DNA of 50,238 nt, from contig CAZWFN010000031.1 in NCBI GenBank assembly GCA_964633205.1, positions 1 to 50,238 on the forward strand. The letters run 5' to 3'. The stretch is from CAYVQE01 sp964633205. GTDB lineage: Bacteria; Myxococcota; B64-G9. A program made the translations under genes and the position numbers. Shown here piece after piece: positions 28,667-36,731 of the stretch. Within the stretch, counting starts at the first letter, position 1. Each line of letters opens with the position of its first letter. A model generated the notes under the pieces. That model was not told the origin of the DNA. It worked only from the letters and a program-made list of their open reading frames with translations, and did no database searches.

Positions 28667-29644
28667 CTATTGTTCGTAATTTTGCAAAGCCTGGCCGGCC
28701 TGCCGGGCCAGCTTGCGCGCCAGCTCGGGCGGCTGCTCGATGGCGGCCCGGCCGCCGAAGGAGGCCACCACCGCCAGCACGTACTCGTCCGCCACGTCGT
28801 AGAATCGCACCCGCAGGCCGCCGTCGGCCAGCGGCTCGCAGTAGGCGTCGGCCCAGCGCTCGGCCACCCAGCGGGCATCGGCGGCTGCGAAGCGCAGCAC
28901 CACCTCGCGCTCGCCGCGGCTGGGCAGGCCCAGGTGCTCGTCCAGCCAGGCTCCGGAGTCGAAGCCCGCCGGCGGGTCGAAGATGCGGTCCGTCAGGCGC
29001 GCCTCCAGGATGCGCGAGACGCGGAAGATGCGCCGGGCCTCGCGCTCGGTGCACCAGGCCACCAGGTACCAGACCCCACCGCGGTAGGCCAGCCCGTGGG
29101 GCCGCACCGTGCGCTCGGTCATCTCGTCGCGGCCGGCGGCGTAGTAGCCCATCTCGACCTCGATCTGCTGCTCGACCGCCCGGCGCAGGGTGTCGAGCTG
29201 GGGCGAGGCGCCGCCCTGCGACAGCACCAGGTAGCGGTCGGCCAGCTCGTCGAACATAGCGCGGGTCTCGGCCGGCAGCGAGGCCAGCACCTTGTCCAGG
29301 GCCAGGCGCACGGCCGTGGCCGCCTCGCCCATCTGGGCGTCGCCGGTGAACAGCTGGGCGGCGCAGGCCAGCGCCAGCGCTTCGAAGGCGGTGAACCGCG
29401 GCGGATGCTGCAGCGACGAGGGCAGCTCGACGAAGACCCGGCCGCCGTCGACGTGGATGTCGATCAGATCGTCGGGCGAAAACGGGGGCCGGCCGACCAT
29501 GAGCAAGAAGTCGATCTCGCGAAACAGCGCATCCTGCTCCACGCCCAACCGCTGGGCCAGCTCGCTCAGCCTCACCCCGCGGTTGCGGTAGACATAGGGT
29601 ACCAGAAACAGCAGGGTGCGCAGCCGGTGGTGCATGTCGCTCAT
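28667..29644 (-). CDS. WYL-domain transcriptional regulator (second of a tandem pair, PafC-like)
   Basis: 325 aa. The N-terminal helix-turn-helix-like region (LSELAQRLGVEQDALFREIDFLL) is followed by the WYL domain (RPHGLAYRGGVWYLVAWCTER ... RIFRVSRI) and the WCX C-terminal extension. WYL proteins sense nucleic acid or nucleotide ligands and control DNA-damage or defence genes; in Actinobacteria a tandem pair (PafB/PafC) activates the LexA-independent damage response. The ATG at 29644 overlaps the upstream WYL stop (ATGA); the longer ORF reading to 29755 is a shadow. The two are likely to act as a heterodimer. Targets are unknown. Confidence 0.88.
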   Translation of the reverse strand: MSDMHHRLRTLLFLVPYVYRNRGVRLSELAQRLGVEQDALFREIDFLLMVGRPPFSPDDLIDIHVDGGRVFVELPSSLQHPPRFTAFEALALACAAQLFTGDAQMGEAATAVRLALDKVLASLPAETRAMFDELADRYLVLSQGGASPQLDTLRRAVEQQIEVEMGYYAAGRDEMTERTVRPHGLAYRGGVWYLVAWCTEREARRIFRVSRILEARLTDRIFDPPAGFDSGAWLDEHLGLPSRGEREVVLRFAAADARWVAERWADAYCEPLADGGLRVRFYDVADEYVLAVVASFGGRAAIEQPPELARKLARQAGQALQNYEQ

Positions 29645-30684
29645 GCGCTCTCGCCTCCACTCGCCGGCTGTCCGGCGGCCAGCCGCTGCAGGCCGGCGCG
29701 CACCCGCTCGGCCAGCTCCGGCGGCTCGAGCACCCGGACCCGATGGCGGTACCACAGCAGCATGGGCACCAGGCCCTCGAGCCAGGTCGCCTCCAGTTCC
29801 AGGATGCGGGCCGCACCGTCGTTCTCGACCGCCGCCGCCACCGGGCCCAGCTCGACCGCAGCGCTGGCGGCCACCGGTGGCTCGAAACGCACCCGGGCCC
29901 GCACCGGCGGATGGCGCCGGATCAGCCAGGGCTCGGCGGCCACGCAGTCGTCCAGGGCGAACCCGTCCGCCACCTCGAAGTCCGGCGTGCGCGGCTTGAG
30001 CGGATTGACCGCCAGGCCCCGCATCCGGTCGACGTGGAACACGCGAATGGCCTGGCGCAGGTGGCAGTGGCCGGCCAGAATCCAGGTGCCGCGGCGCCAG
30101 GCCAGGCCGTAGGGGTCGACCTTGCGGGTGGTGCTGGCGTCCTTCCAGGGCGACTGGTAGGACAGGGTGACGGTCTTGCGGTCGACGATGGCCCGGTGCA
30201 GTGCGGCCAGGTGCTCCTTGCGCCGCAGCCCGCCGCCGGCGGCATCGCTGCCGGTGGGCAGGTTGCGCGGCGGCCGCATGCTGCCACCACCGTCCTGGTC
30301 GGTCTCGCCGGCGGCGAAAGCGATCTTGTTCAACGCCAGCACCAGGTCGCGCTCGAAGGGCGAGCTGTCCAACTCCAGCGCGGCCGTACCGGCCAGGTAG
30401 AGCAGCGCCAGCTCCTCGGGGCCCAGATCGATCGCGTCCAACCCGTAGGCCTCGCGCTCGATGGCGTAGCCTTCCTTGTCGTACTGCTCGCCCACGTAGA
30501 GCTTCAGCGGCAGGCCCATCTCGACGATGTCGGCCTTGTCACGTTCGAACTTGCGCGCGATCGCCTGTTCGCTGCCCTGCCCGTAGTCCTCCGGAAAGGC
30601 GCTCTGGATCTCGTCGAACGATACCGGTTCGCGCCGGTTGAGCAAGAAGGCGATCAGATCGAGCAGGCGCTCCGCTTTTTTCAT
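29641..30684 (-). CDS. WYL-domain transcriptional regulator (first of a tandem pair, PafB-like)
   Basis: 347 aa. An N-terminal winged-helix region (MKKAERLLDLIAFLLNRREPVSFDEI) is followed by a linker with a Gly/Ser/Arg insertion, a WYL domain (VDPYGLAWRRGTWILAGHCHL ... RVFHVDRM) and a WCX tail. It is predicted to bind DNA, in partnership with the second WYL protein. The ATG at 30684 overlaps the stop of the HEAT-repeat gene (ATGA), and its own stop overlaps the next WYL start, so HEAT-WYL-WYL form one coupled unit. The ribosome binding site is weak (GGAAG), in line with coupling. Confidence 0.9.
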   Translation of the reverse strand: MKKAERLLDLIAFLLNRREPVSFDEIQSAFPEDYGQGSEQAIARKFERDKADIVEMGLPLKLYVGEQYDKEGYAIEREAYGLDAIDLGPEELALLYLAGTAALELDSSPFERDLVLALNKIAFAAGETDQDGGGSMRPPRNLPTGSDAAGGGLRRKEHLAALHRAIVDRKTVTLSYQSPWKDASTTRKVDPYGLAWRRGTWILAGHCHLRQAIRVFHVDRMRGLAVNPLKPRTPDFEVADGFALDDCVAAEPWLIRRHPPVRARVRFEPPVAASAAVELGPVAAAVENDGAARILELEATWLEGLVPMLLWYRHRVRVLEPPELAERVRAGLQRLAAGQPASGGESA

Positions 30685-31469
30685 CGTCTCGCTTCCAACT
30701 GATCGTCCAGCGGCGGCGCCAGCAGCCAGCGGCCCTTGATGCGCCCGCCGCGGTCGACGCTCAGCCCCTCGGGCAGGACTTGCTCGACCTTCTTGCGGTA
30801 GCCCTTGACCGTCCAGCCCAGCTGCTGCAAGGCCTCGGCTATCTGAGCCCGGATGCGCACCGGAGTCTCCTCGTCCAGCATCAGTTCCAGCATCGGCTCG
30901 CGGGCCCGCTCATCGGCCCGCCGGATCAGGGCGGCCAGCGCCTCCAGCTGGACCTCGTCGCGGTGATCGTACAAGAAAGGCAGCAGGGCCGGCACCACCC
31001 GCTGATCGTCGTACTCGGCCAGCTGGGTCACCAGCACCTGCTTGCGCTCGGGCTCGCGGGTGTAGCTGGTGCCCATGTGCTCCAAGGCCCCGATGATCAC
31101 CGAGACCGCTTCCTCGGGCGCACAGACCGCGTCGAGCACCTTCAAGGTCCAGGTGACCGGAACGTTGGCGGCGTCCTTGCGGTGCAGATACTCGCGGATG
31201 GCCGGGACCACCTCGGCGCCCCCGTCGATCAGGATCTCGAAGACCCGTTGCTTCTCCTCCTCGTCGCGGATCGAGGGCTCCACGTTGACCATGAAGCGCT
31301 CGAGCAGACCGCCGAAGCCCACCTGGCCACCGAGCTCACTGAAGAACTCGACCGCCTTCTGGCGGTCCTCGCCCTGGCCGAACTTGTTCTTGATGTGCTT
31401 CTTGTGCTTCTGGATCTGCTTCCGCTTCCGCTTGTGGCGGTGCTGCTCGAGCCAGTCGCCGAGACTCAT
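30681..31469 (-). CDS. HEAT-repeat protein
   Basis: 262 aa. A Lys/His/Arg-rich N-terminus (HRHKRKRKQIQKHKKHIKNKF) is followed by helical repeats: VVPAIREYLHRKDAANVP, VVPALLPFLYDHRDEVQLEALAALIR and TPVRIRAQIAEALQQLGW. HEAT-like solenoids bind proteins or nucleic acid; the strongly basic N-terminus favours nucleic acid. The ATG at 31469 has GAGGA nine bases upstream. It is first in a coupled operon with two WYL regulators, so a role in their signalling or in nucleic acid sensing is plausible but unproven. Confidence 0.8.
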   Translation of the reverse strand: MSLGDWLEQHRHKRKRKQIQKHKKHIKNKFGQGEDRQKAVEFFSELGGQVGFGGLLERFMVNVEPSIRDEEEKQRVFEILIDGGAEVVPAIREYLHRKDAANVPVTWTLKVLDAVCAPEEAVSVIIGALEHMGTSYTREPERKQVLVTQLAEYDDQRVVPALLPFLYDHRDEVQLEALAALIRRADERAREPMLELMLDEETPVRIRAQIAEALQQLGWTVKGYRKKVEQVLPEGLSVDRGGRIKGRWLLAPPLDDQLEARR

Positions 31470-31524
31470 GTCCGATCCTCGATCGCGCGCGTCGCCGGGG
31501 CGCTGCCAACAGCCGTTGCGGCAG

Positions 31525-32166
31525 TCATCGCGTCACCCGCCATTTCAGCTTGGCGGTGCCGAAGGCCGAGGCCAGCTTGAGCTTCAGCTTGCCGAAGCTC
31601 GGATCGAGCACCGGCTGGCCGTTGGGCTGCTCGCGCGGGAACACCACCAAGTAGGAGCGCCCGAAGCGGTTGAGGTAAGGAAAAAACGCCTTGAGGTTCG
31701 GCCCCCGCCCCTGGAAGCGGTGGATCGACAGCGGCGGCATGCCGGGCTGATCCTTGCCGCCCCACAGTCCCAACCGCCAGACCGAATCGGGCTCGTTGAG
31801 ATTGTTCCAGGACAGCTTGTTCGAATCGACGAACACGAAAAACTCATGGCCACGGCCGAACGAGGTGGCGATTTTCTCCAGGTCGGAGTCCACTTTGTCG
31901 GGGTCGATGCCGAAAATTTTCAGGTACTGCTCGCCGAACGCCTGGCGAAAATCCGGTGCCAGGTAGGTGGCGTGGACCACCAGGATCGAGTCCATCGAGT
32001 TGTATACCTGGGCCGAGCGCGTCCAGTGGCGCAGCAGCTTCTCGTACTCGATTTCGAGCTTCTGGGGGCCGCGCCAGTTGGGTGACGGTGCACAGCCGGC
32101 CAGCCCCAACAGACCGGCGCTGCACAATAGCTGTGCCACCAACCGCAGTGTACGATGTTCCAGCAC
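31525..32166 (-). CDS. Lipoprotein of unknown function
   Basis: 213 aa. A signal peptide with lipobox LGLAGC is followed by a domain with conserved-looking aromatic and charged positions (YEKLLRHWTRSAQVYNSMDS, YLKIFGIDPDKVDSDLEK, FFVFVDSNKLSWNNL, RSYLVVFPR). No family was recognised. The GTG at 32166 is chosen because the promoter predicted at 32194-32222 places transcription start within a few bases of the alternative GTG at 32184, and GGGGGT lies just upstream of 32166. It lies 106 bp downstream of pyrE on the same strand with its own promoter, and upstream of the HEAT-WYL operon. Confidence 0.7.
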   Translation of the reverse strand: MLEHRTLRLVAQLLCSAGLLGLAGCAPSPNWRGPQKLEIEYEKLLRHWTRSAQVYNSMDSILVVHATYLAPDFRQAFGEQYLKIFGIDPDKVDSDLEKIATSFGRGHEFFVFVDSNKLSWNNLNEPDSVWRLGLWGGKDQPGMPPLSIHRFQGRGPNLKAFFPYLNRFGRSYLVVFPREQPNGQPVLDPSFGKLKLKLASAFGTAKLKWRVTR

Positions 32167-32193
32167 CTGTACCCCCGTCGTCACCGAGACAGG

Positions 32194-32222
32194 ATTGTGG
32201 ATCGCCGTCCGGTGTGGGTCAA
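32194..32222 (-). promoter_or_regulatory. Sigma-70 promoter of the lipoprotein gene
   Basis: Minus-strand TTGACC (32222-32217), exact 17-bp spacer, CACAAT (32199-32194). Confidence 0.55.
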
Positions 32223-32271
32223 GGGCCGACGCTGGGAGAATCCGGCTCGCCGCGCACCGGCCGTCGGCGAC

Positions 32272-32832
32272 TCAGACCGGGAAATCGGTGCGCGTGAACA
32301 GGCTGACCAGCTCGAGATCGTTGGCTTCGATGGTCTCGCGGCCGCCCTCCTGGCGATCCACCAGGCACAGCACACCGCGGACATCCAACCCGGCCTCGCG
32401 GCAGCGGTCGACCGAGCGCATGGTCGAGCCGGCGGTGGTGATCACGTCCTCGAGCAGGGCCACCGGACAGGACGGCCGCAGGTTGCCCAGCCCCTCGATG
32501 GGCTGGCCGGTGCCGTGTCCCTTGGCGCCCTTGCGAATGATGAAGGCGTCGAGCGGATCGCCCTGGATCGCGCTCCAGGTGCTGACGGCCGAGACCAAGG
32601 GATCGGCGCCCAGGGTCGGCCCTCCGACCGCCTCGACGCCGTCGAACCGGTCGCGCACCTGGGCGTACAGCAGCCGGCCGATGAGCTTGTGCCCCTCGGC
32701 CGACAGGGAGGTCTGCTTGCAGTCGATGTAGAAATCGCTCTCCCGGCCCGAGGCCAGGATGACCTTGCCCTTGCAGAAAGAGCGTTCGGTCAGCAGCGCC
32801 AACAAGCGGCTGCGGGTCTGGTCCGCGTCCAC
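32272..32832 (-). CDS. pyrE: Orotate phosphoribosyltransferase
   Basis: 186 aa. The PRPP-binding loop VALLEDVITTAGSTMRSV (residues about 124-141) is the type I phosphoribosyltransferase signature, and VGGPTLGADPLV and FIIRKGAKGHGTG are typical of OPRT. It converts orotate and PRPP to OMP in pyrimidine biosynthesis, in the cytoplasm. The GTG at 32832 has GGGAG eight bases upstream; in-frame ATGs at 32865 and 32880 lack a site. It follows the bactofilin genes by 57 bp and may be co-transcribed with them. Confidence 0.92.
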   Translation of the reverse strand: MDADQTRSRLLALLTERSFCKGKVILASGRESDFYIDCKQTSLSAEGHKLIGRLLYAQVRDRFDGVEAVGGPTLGADPLVSAVSTWSAIQGDPLDAFIIRKGAKGHGTGQPIEGLGNLRPSCPVALLEDVITTAGSTMRSVDRCREAGLDVRGVLCLVDRQEGGRETIEANDLELVSLFTRTDFPV

Positions 32833-32889
32833 GGCATCGCTCCCTGAAAGTCGCCGGCGGGTCATCGAAATTTGCGGCACGCCCCGGTA

Positions 32890-33465
32890 CTAGCGCCGCT
32901 TCTTCTTGACCACCACCTTCTTCTTCTTCGACTTGGAAGCGCCCGCTCCCGGCTTCTTGGGCGGGGTCGGCTTGGCGGCCGGTTTGGGCTCCGGTTTGGG
33001 CTCCGGCTTGGGCTCCGGCTTGGGCTCGGTCCTGGCCGGCGGCTCCGGCTGCCGCGCCGGCGGCGGGCTCGGCCGGCGCACCGGCTCGGGCCGCGAGACC
33101 GAGGGCCGCGCGCTGCTCTTGCTGGCCGGCATCCGCGGCATCTCCAGGTCACCCATGTCGACCTGGCCCTTGAACAGGGCACCCTCGTTGATGATGACCC
33201 GGGGCGCCTGGATGTCGCCCACCATGCGACCGGTCTCGGTCAGCTCCACCGAGTCGCTGGCCGAGATATTGCCGACCATGACGCCGCTGACGATGGCGTT
33301 GGCGACGGACACCTCCGCCTTGGCCACCCCGCTGGGCTCGATGATCAGGGTTCGGGTCAGGTTGATCGAACCTTCGACCCTGCCCTGGATGGTCAGGTCC
33401 TCGTCCCCCTCGAGGTTGCCCTTGATCAGGATCGATTCGCCGATGACCGTGTTGGTATCCGCCAT
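32890..33465 (-). CDS. Bactofilin with Pro/Lys-rich C-terminal tail
   Basis: 191 aa. A bactofilin beta-helix core (about 5-110; GNLEGDEDLTIQGRVEGSI, TGRMVGDIQAPRVIINEGALFKGQVDM) is followed by a disordered tail with EPKP repeats and a polybasic end (SKSKKKKVVVKKKRR). Bactofilins polymerise without nucleotides into filaments that position proteins or shape the cell; in Myxococcus BacNOP organise chromosome segregation factors. The long basic tail resembles BacP-type interaction tails. It is third in a three-bactofilin cluster. The ATG at 33465 follows GAGGAG by seven bases. Confidence 0.9.
   Translation of the reverse strand: MADTNTVIGESILIKGNLEGDEDLTIQGRVEGSINLTRTLIIEPSGVAKAEVSVANAIVSGVMVGNISASDSVELTETGRMVGDIQAPRVIINEGALFKGQVDMGDLEMPRMPASKSSARPSVSRPEPVRRPSPPPARQPEPPARTEPKPEPKPEPKPEPKPAAKPTPPKKPGAGASKSKKKKVVVKKKRR
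32981..33028 (-). repeat. Four tandem 12-bp units encoding EPKP
   Basis: Direct repeats of ggtttgggctcc with c/t and c/g variants, in the C-terminal tail of the third bactofilin. They keep the frame and extend a Pro/Lys/Glu linker. Confidence 0.85.
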
Positions 33466-33533
33466 GGACGACTCCTCTAGGCTACTGCCTGGGCTTGCGG
33501 TTCGCTACACCTTCGGTCGACGCATCGATCCGA

Positions 33534-33845
33534 CTAGCGATCCATGTCCACGTTGCCCTTGAAGATGGCGCCGTCGGCGATCAGGATTCGCGGGGCCTTG
33601 ATGTCACCGACCATGCGTCCGTCCGACTTCAGCTCGACCTTCTCGCTGGCCTGGATGTTGCCGGTCACCGACCCGGAGATCTCCACGTTCTGGGTCTCGA
33701 TATCGGCCTCGACCACGCCGGAGTTCTCGACGTAGAGGCTTTCCTTCAGCTCGATCTTGCCCTTGACCGTTCCCTGGATCACCAGATCCTCGTCTCCGGT
33801 GATTTCACCATCGATGACGATCGAACGACCGATGACGTTGGCCAT
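33534..33845 (-). CDS. Bactofilin (core only)
   Basis: 103 aa, essentially just the right-handed beta-helix core (VIDGEITGDEDLVIQGTVKGKIELKE ... GRMVGDIKAPRILIADGAIFKGNVDMDR). Without a tail it may be the filament scaffold that co-polymerises with its neighbours. The ATG at 33845 has GGAGA seven bases upstream. The spacing to the other bactofilins is 40 and 68 bp, so they are probably one transcript. Confidence 0.9.
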   Translation of the reverse strand: MANVIGRSIVIDGEITGDEDLVIQGTVKGKIELKESLYVENSGVVEADIETQNVEISGSVTGNIQASEKVELKSDGRMVGDIKAPRILIADGAIFKGNVDMDR

Positions 33846-33885
33846 GTCTGTCTCCTTCATCCCACGAGATCCGGATTCATTTCGC

Positions 33886-34230
33886 TCACAGAACGCCTTC
33901 GGGCAGCTCGACGTCCATATCGATGTTGCCCTTGAAGCCGGCACCGTCCTCGACGATCACCACCGGCGCCTTGATGTCGCCCATGACCTTGGCGTTGGTC
34001 AACACCGCCACCCGTTCGCTGGCGATGATGTTGCCGCTGGCCTCGCCTTTGATGGTCAGGCGCTCGGCCTCGATGTCGGCCCGGACCACGCCGGTCTCTT
34101 CGATGGTCAAGTGGTTCTTCAGCGAGATCTGACCCTCGACGGTGCCCTCGATGATCAGATCGCCGCCACCGCTCAAGTTTCCCCGAATGCTGATTCCCTT
34201 GCCAATCACGCCCGGTGGTTCGGCGGCCAT
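33886..34230 (-). CDS. Bactofilin (first of three)
   Basis: 114 aa. The bactofilin core is clear (ISIRGNLSGGGDLIIEGTVEGQI, IDAERLTIKGEA-like strands, VMGDIKAPVVIVEDGAGFKGNIDM) with a short C-terminal extension (VELPEGVL). Predicted to form cytoplasmic or membrane-near filaments. The ATG at 34230 has GGAGG six bases upstream. It is the first gene behind a good promoter at 34312-34340. Confidence 0.9.
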   Translation of the reverse strand: MAAEPPGVIGKGISIRGNLSGGGDLIIEGTVEGQISLKNHLTIEETGVVRADIEAERLTIKGEASGNIIASERVAVLTNAKVMGDIKAPVVIVEDGAGFKGNIDMDVELPEGVL

Positions 34231-34311
34231 GTCCAGCCTCCTTCAGGCCTTTGAGAGCGGCGCCGCGAGGCATCCGCCCGGTCAGTCGTTCCCTTGCGAG
34301 ACAGCGCCGGC

Positions 34312-34340
34312 ACGATAGCAACATCTCCCCGGCTTGTCAA
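34312..34340 (-). promoter_or_regulatory. Sigma-70 promoter of the bactofilin operon
   Basis: Minus-strand perfect TTGACA (34340-34335), exact 17-bp spacer, TATCGT (34317-34312). The predicted leader is about 75 nt. Confidence 0.65.
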
Positions 34341-34355
34341 ACGCCACCGCCTTGC

Positions 34356-35132
34356 TCAACGCTCCGCGCTCGGCGTCCCGGTCGCCGGTCTGGCCGCGCC
34401 GCGCAGCAGGCCGTGGCCGGCTCCGACCAGCAGATAGAACACGCCCAGTCCCAGCAGGTACTCGGGCAGCAGCATCAGGATTCCGCAGACGTAGGCCGCC
34501 ACCACGTTGATCCACTGGAACGCGTCGAACGCCCGGTTGCGGCGGCGTACCACCTTGGGCACCGGAACCCGGCTGACCATGCCGAGGCCCAGCACCACCA
34601 TCAGCGCCGGGAAGTAGCGCGCCAGCTCGAAGTCGATCCGATACTCCAGCGCCACCAGCAGCGCCGCCGGCACGATGGCGCCGCACAGGGTCGACGGCAC
34701 GCCACAGAAGGTGCGCACCGGTGCGCCGTCGCAGTCGGCGTTGAAACGCGCCAAGCGGATGGTGGCCATCAGGGCGTAGAGGCCGCAGCCCAGTGCCCAC
34801 AGCCACCAGGCCAGCGAGCCCTCGGCCAGCGCCCACACCTGGCGGCCGGCGCTGAACACCAGCACCGCTGGCGCCAGACCGAAAGCGATCAGATCGGCGA
34901 AGGAGTCGAACTGCCTGCCGAAGAGCGATGTCGAGCCGAGCAGCCGGGCGGCGGTGCCGTCGAGCTTGTCCAGCAGCACGCACCACAACACGCACCAGGA
35001 GGCCCAGACCGGGCTGCCCATCATGGCCAGCAAAATGGCGCTCAGCCCCAAGCAGGCCGATGCGGCGGTGAACAAATTGGGGACCAGAAAACGCCAGGCC
35101 GCCACCGGCCCGGCCGGCTCCGAGCGTTCCAT
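34356..35132 (-). CDS. pssA: CDP-alcohol phosphatidyltransferase, phosphatidylserine synthase type
   Basis: 258 aa membrane protein with about seven hydrophobic helices. The full CDP-alcohol signature D-x2-DG-x2-AR-x8-G-x3-D-x3-D is present at D55, D58, G59, A62, R63, G72, D76, D80. The membrane-embedded PssA type transfers serine to CDP-diacylglycerol, making phosphatidylserine for phosphatidylethanolamine. A related head-group specificity (such as phosphatidylcholine synthase) cannot be fully excluded. The ATG overlaps the stop of the alpha/beta hydrolase gene (TGATG), so the two lipid genes are coupled. A Psd gene is not in the window. Confidence 0.85.
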   Translation of the reverse strand: MERSEPAGPVAAWRFLVPNLFTAASACLGLSAILLAMMGSPVWASWCVLWCVLLDKLDGTAARLLGSTSLFGRQFDSFADLIAFGLAPAVLVFSAGRQVWALAEGSLAWWLWALGCGLYALMATIRLARFNADCDGAPVRTFCGVPSTLCGAIVPAALLVALEYRIDFELARYFPALMVVLGLGMVSRVPVPKVVRRRNRAFDAFQWINVVAAYVCGILMLLPEYLLGLGVFYLLVGAGHGLLRGAARPATGTPSAER

Positions 35133-35989
35133 CAGGCGTGCCGCTCCAGCCAGGCCAGCAGGTCGGCCATAACCCGCTCGCGCTCGGTCTCGTTGAACAA
35201 CTCGTGGTAGAGCCCCTCGTAGACCTCGAGCTGCTTGTCCGCGCTGCCGGCGGCCCTGAAGAACTCGCGGGTGGCCTCCGGCGAGGCCAGCCGATCATCT
35301 CCCGCCTGGAGCACCAGCAGCGGCAGCTCGATCTGATCCGCCGCCTGCAGGGCCAGCTGCTGGGCCCGGGTGACCTCGGTGAACCAGCGGGCGGTGGCCC
35401 GGTGGCTGACGAGCGGATCGGCTGAGTAGGCGTCGAAGATCCCTTGCTCGTGGGTCAGCCAGGCCGGGTCCAGCCCGGTGGCCAGCGACAGGGTCGGCAA
35501 CCAGCGCGCCACCAGCCGGCCCACCCAAGCCTTGGGCGCCGGCACCGGCATGGCCAGGCCGATGAAGGGCGACGACAGCACCAGCCGCGAGAGGCGTTCC
35601 GGGGCGCTCTCGGCCAGACGCACCGCGATCAGGCCGCCCTGGCTGTGACCCAGCAGGATGGGTTGCTCGGCCAGGCCGTCGGCTGCCATCTCGTCGAGAA
35701 AGGCGTGGCAGTCGTCCAGGTACTCGTCGAAGCGGTCCACGTGCGCGCGCCGGCCGCCGCTCTGGCCGTGGCCGCGGTAGTCCATCGCCGCCACCGCCCA
35801 GCCGGCGTCGGCCAGCGCCCCGGCCAGCCCGTCGTAACGGCCGCAGTGCTCGGCGAAGCCGTGGATCAAGCCGATGGCGCCGCGGGCGCCGGCCGGCCGC
35901 CAGCGGCGGTAGTACAGACGCAAGCCGTCGCGCGCATTGAAGAAGTGCTCGTCGTAATCCAGCCCTGGGGCTTCTGCGCTGCTGCTCAA
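35132..35989 (-). CDS. Monoacylglycerol lipase/lysophospholipase-type alpha/beta hydrolase
   Basis: 285 aa. The nucleophile elbow GHSQGG (Ser116), an oxyanion-region HGFAEHCGRY, an acid region (LQAGDDRLASP) and a catalytic His in YEGLYHELFNE fit the monoglyceride lipase/lysophospholipase family. It probably hydrolyses monoacyl lipids and works with PssA in phospholipid turnover. The start is TTG at 35989, which has GGAGGTGG directly upstream; the ORF start at 36019 places that ribosome binding site inside the gene. It is coupled to pssA and follows the gluzincin gene by 49 bp. Confidence 0.88.
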   Translation of the reverse strand: MSSSAEAPGLDYDEHFFNARDGLRLYYRRWRPAGARGAIGLIHGFAEHCGRYDGLAGALADAGWAVAAMDYRGHGQSGGRRAHVDRFDEYLDDCHAFLDEMAADGLAEQPILLGHSQGGLIAVRLAESAPERLSRLVLSSPFIGLAMPVPAPKAWVGRLVARWLPTLSLATGLDPAWLTHEQGIFDAYSADPLVSHRATARWFTEVTRAQQLALQAADQIELPLLVLQAGDDRLASPEATREFFRAAGSADKQLEVYEGLYHELFNETERERVMADLLAWLERHA

Positions 35990-36038
35990 ATGACCACCTC
36001 CGGGATTTGCGAAATCCAATCACGGCGACCGCCCGCGG

Positions 36039-36731
36039 TCAACCGTCTGACGCGTACAACCAGGTCCCCAGCGGGCGGCCGCCGATCTCCAACGCCAGCG
36101 GATCGGCCTGCCGGCGCAGCCGCGGCAGCGCCGCCAGCAGCGCCTTCAAGCCCACCCGCCGCACCAGCTTGCCGACCAGCGCCCGGGCGGCGGCATAGTC
36201 GCGGCGCCGCCCGGCGCGCGAACCGGCCGCCGCGCCCAGCCGCCGCTCCAATGCGACCAGCGCCGCGGCATCGGCCGGTACCCGGCCGCGACGCCGATCG
36301 CCGGCCAACCACTGGGCCAGTCCCTCGTCCAGCCAGCGGGCGCAGCCGCGGCCGGCCGCGCGGCGGATGAACAGGTGGGCCAGCTCGTGGACCAACGGCC
36401 GCGCCGGGTCGGCCAGCCGCCGCAGCGAGCGCGGCGGCTGGCTGACGATGGCTTCGCCGACCAGGGCGGCGGCGATGTACCAGGGATGGCCGCTGACACG
36501 CCGCCACCGCTCCATGTCGCCGAGCACCCGGATGGACACCCGCTGGCGCAGGCGCCGGCCGAAGGCCGCCTCGAAGCGGCGCCGGGCGGCGCAGACCGCG
36601 GCGCCCAGCTCGCGGCCGAACTCCCGCTCGCCTGGCGCCTCGATCCGGATCTCGATCCGATCGCAGGGCTGCAGCGGCGCCGCGGTCGGGATGCTGCCCG
36701 CGGCCAGCAGCAACAAGTAGAAAGCATTCAC
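36039..36731 (-). CDS. Exported gluzincin-type zinc peptidase (peptidase MA-like)
   Basis: 230 aa. An N-terminal signal-like segment (FYLLLLAAGSIPTAAP) is followed by a domain with the zinc motif HELAH (His115, Glu116, His119) and downstream DEGLAQW (Glu136 as third ligand), the pattern of peptidase MA-like gluzincins. It should be active in the periplasm; the substrate is unknown. The GTG at 36731 has GGGAGG upstream and overlaps the stop of the SpoIID-domain gene (GTGA). It is last in a coupled chain kinase-PBP-SpoIID-peptidase. Confidence 0.8.
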   Translation of the reverse strand: MNAFYLLLLAAGSIPTAAPLQPCDRIEIRIEAPGEREFGRELGAAVCAARRRFEAAFGRRLRQRVSIRVLGDMERWRRVSGHPWYIAAALVGEAIVSQPPRSLRRLADPARPLVHELAHLFIRRAAGRGCARWLDEGLAQWLAGDRRRGRVPADAAALVALERRLGAAAGSRAGRRRDYAAARALVGKLVRRVGLKALLAALPRLRRQADPLALEIGGRPLGTWLYASDG

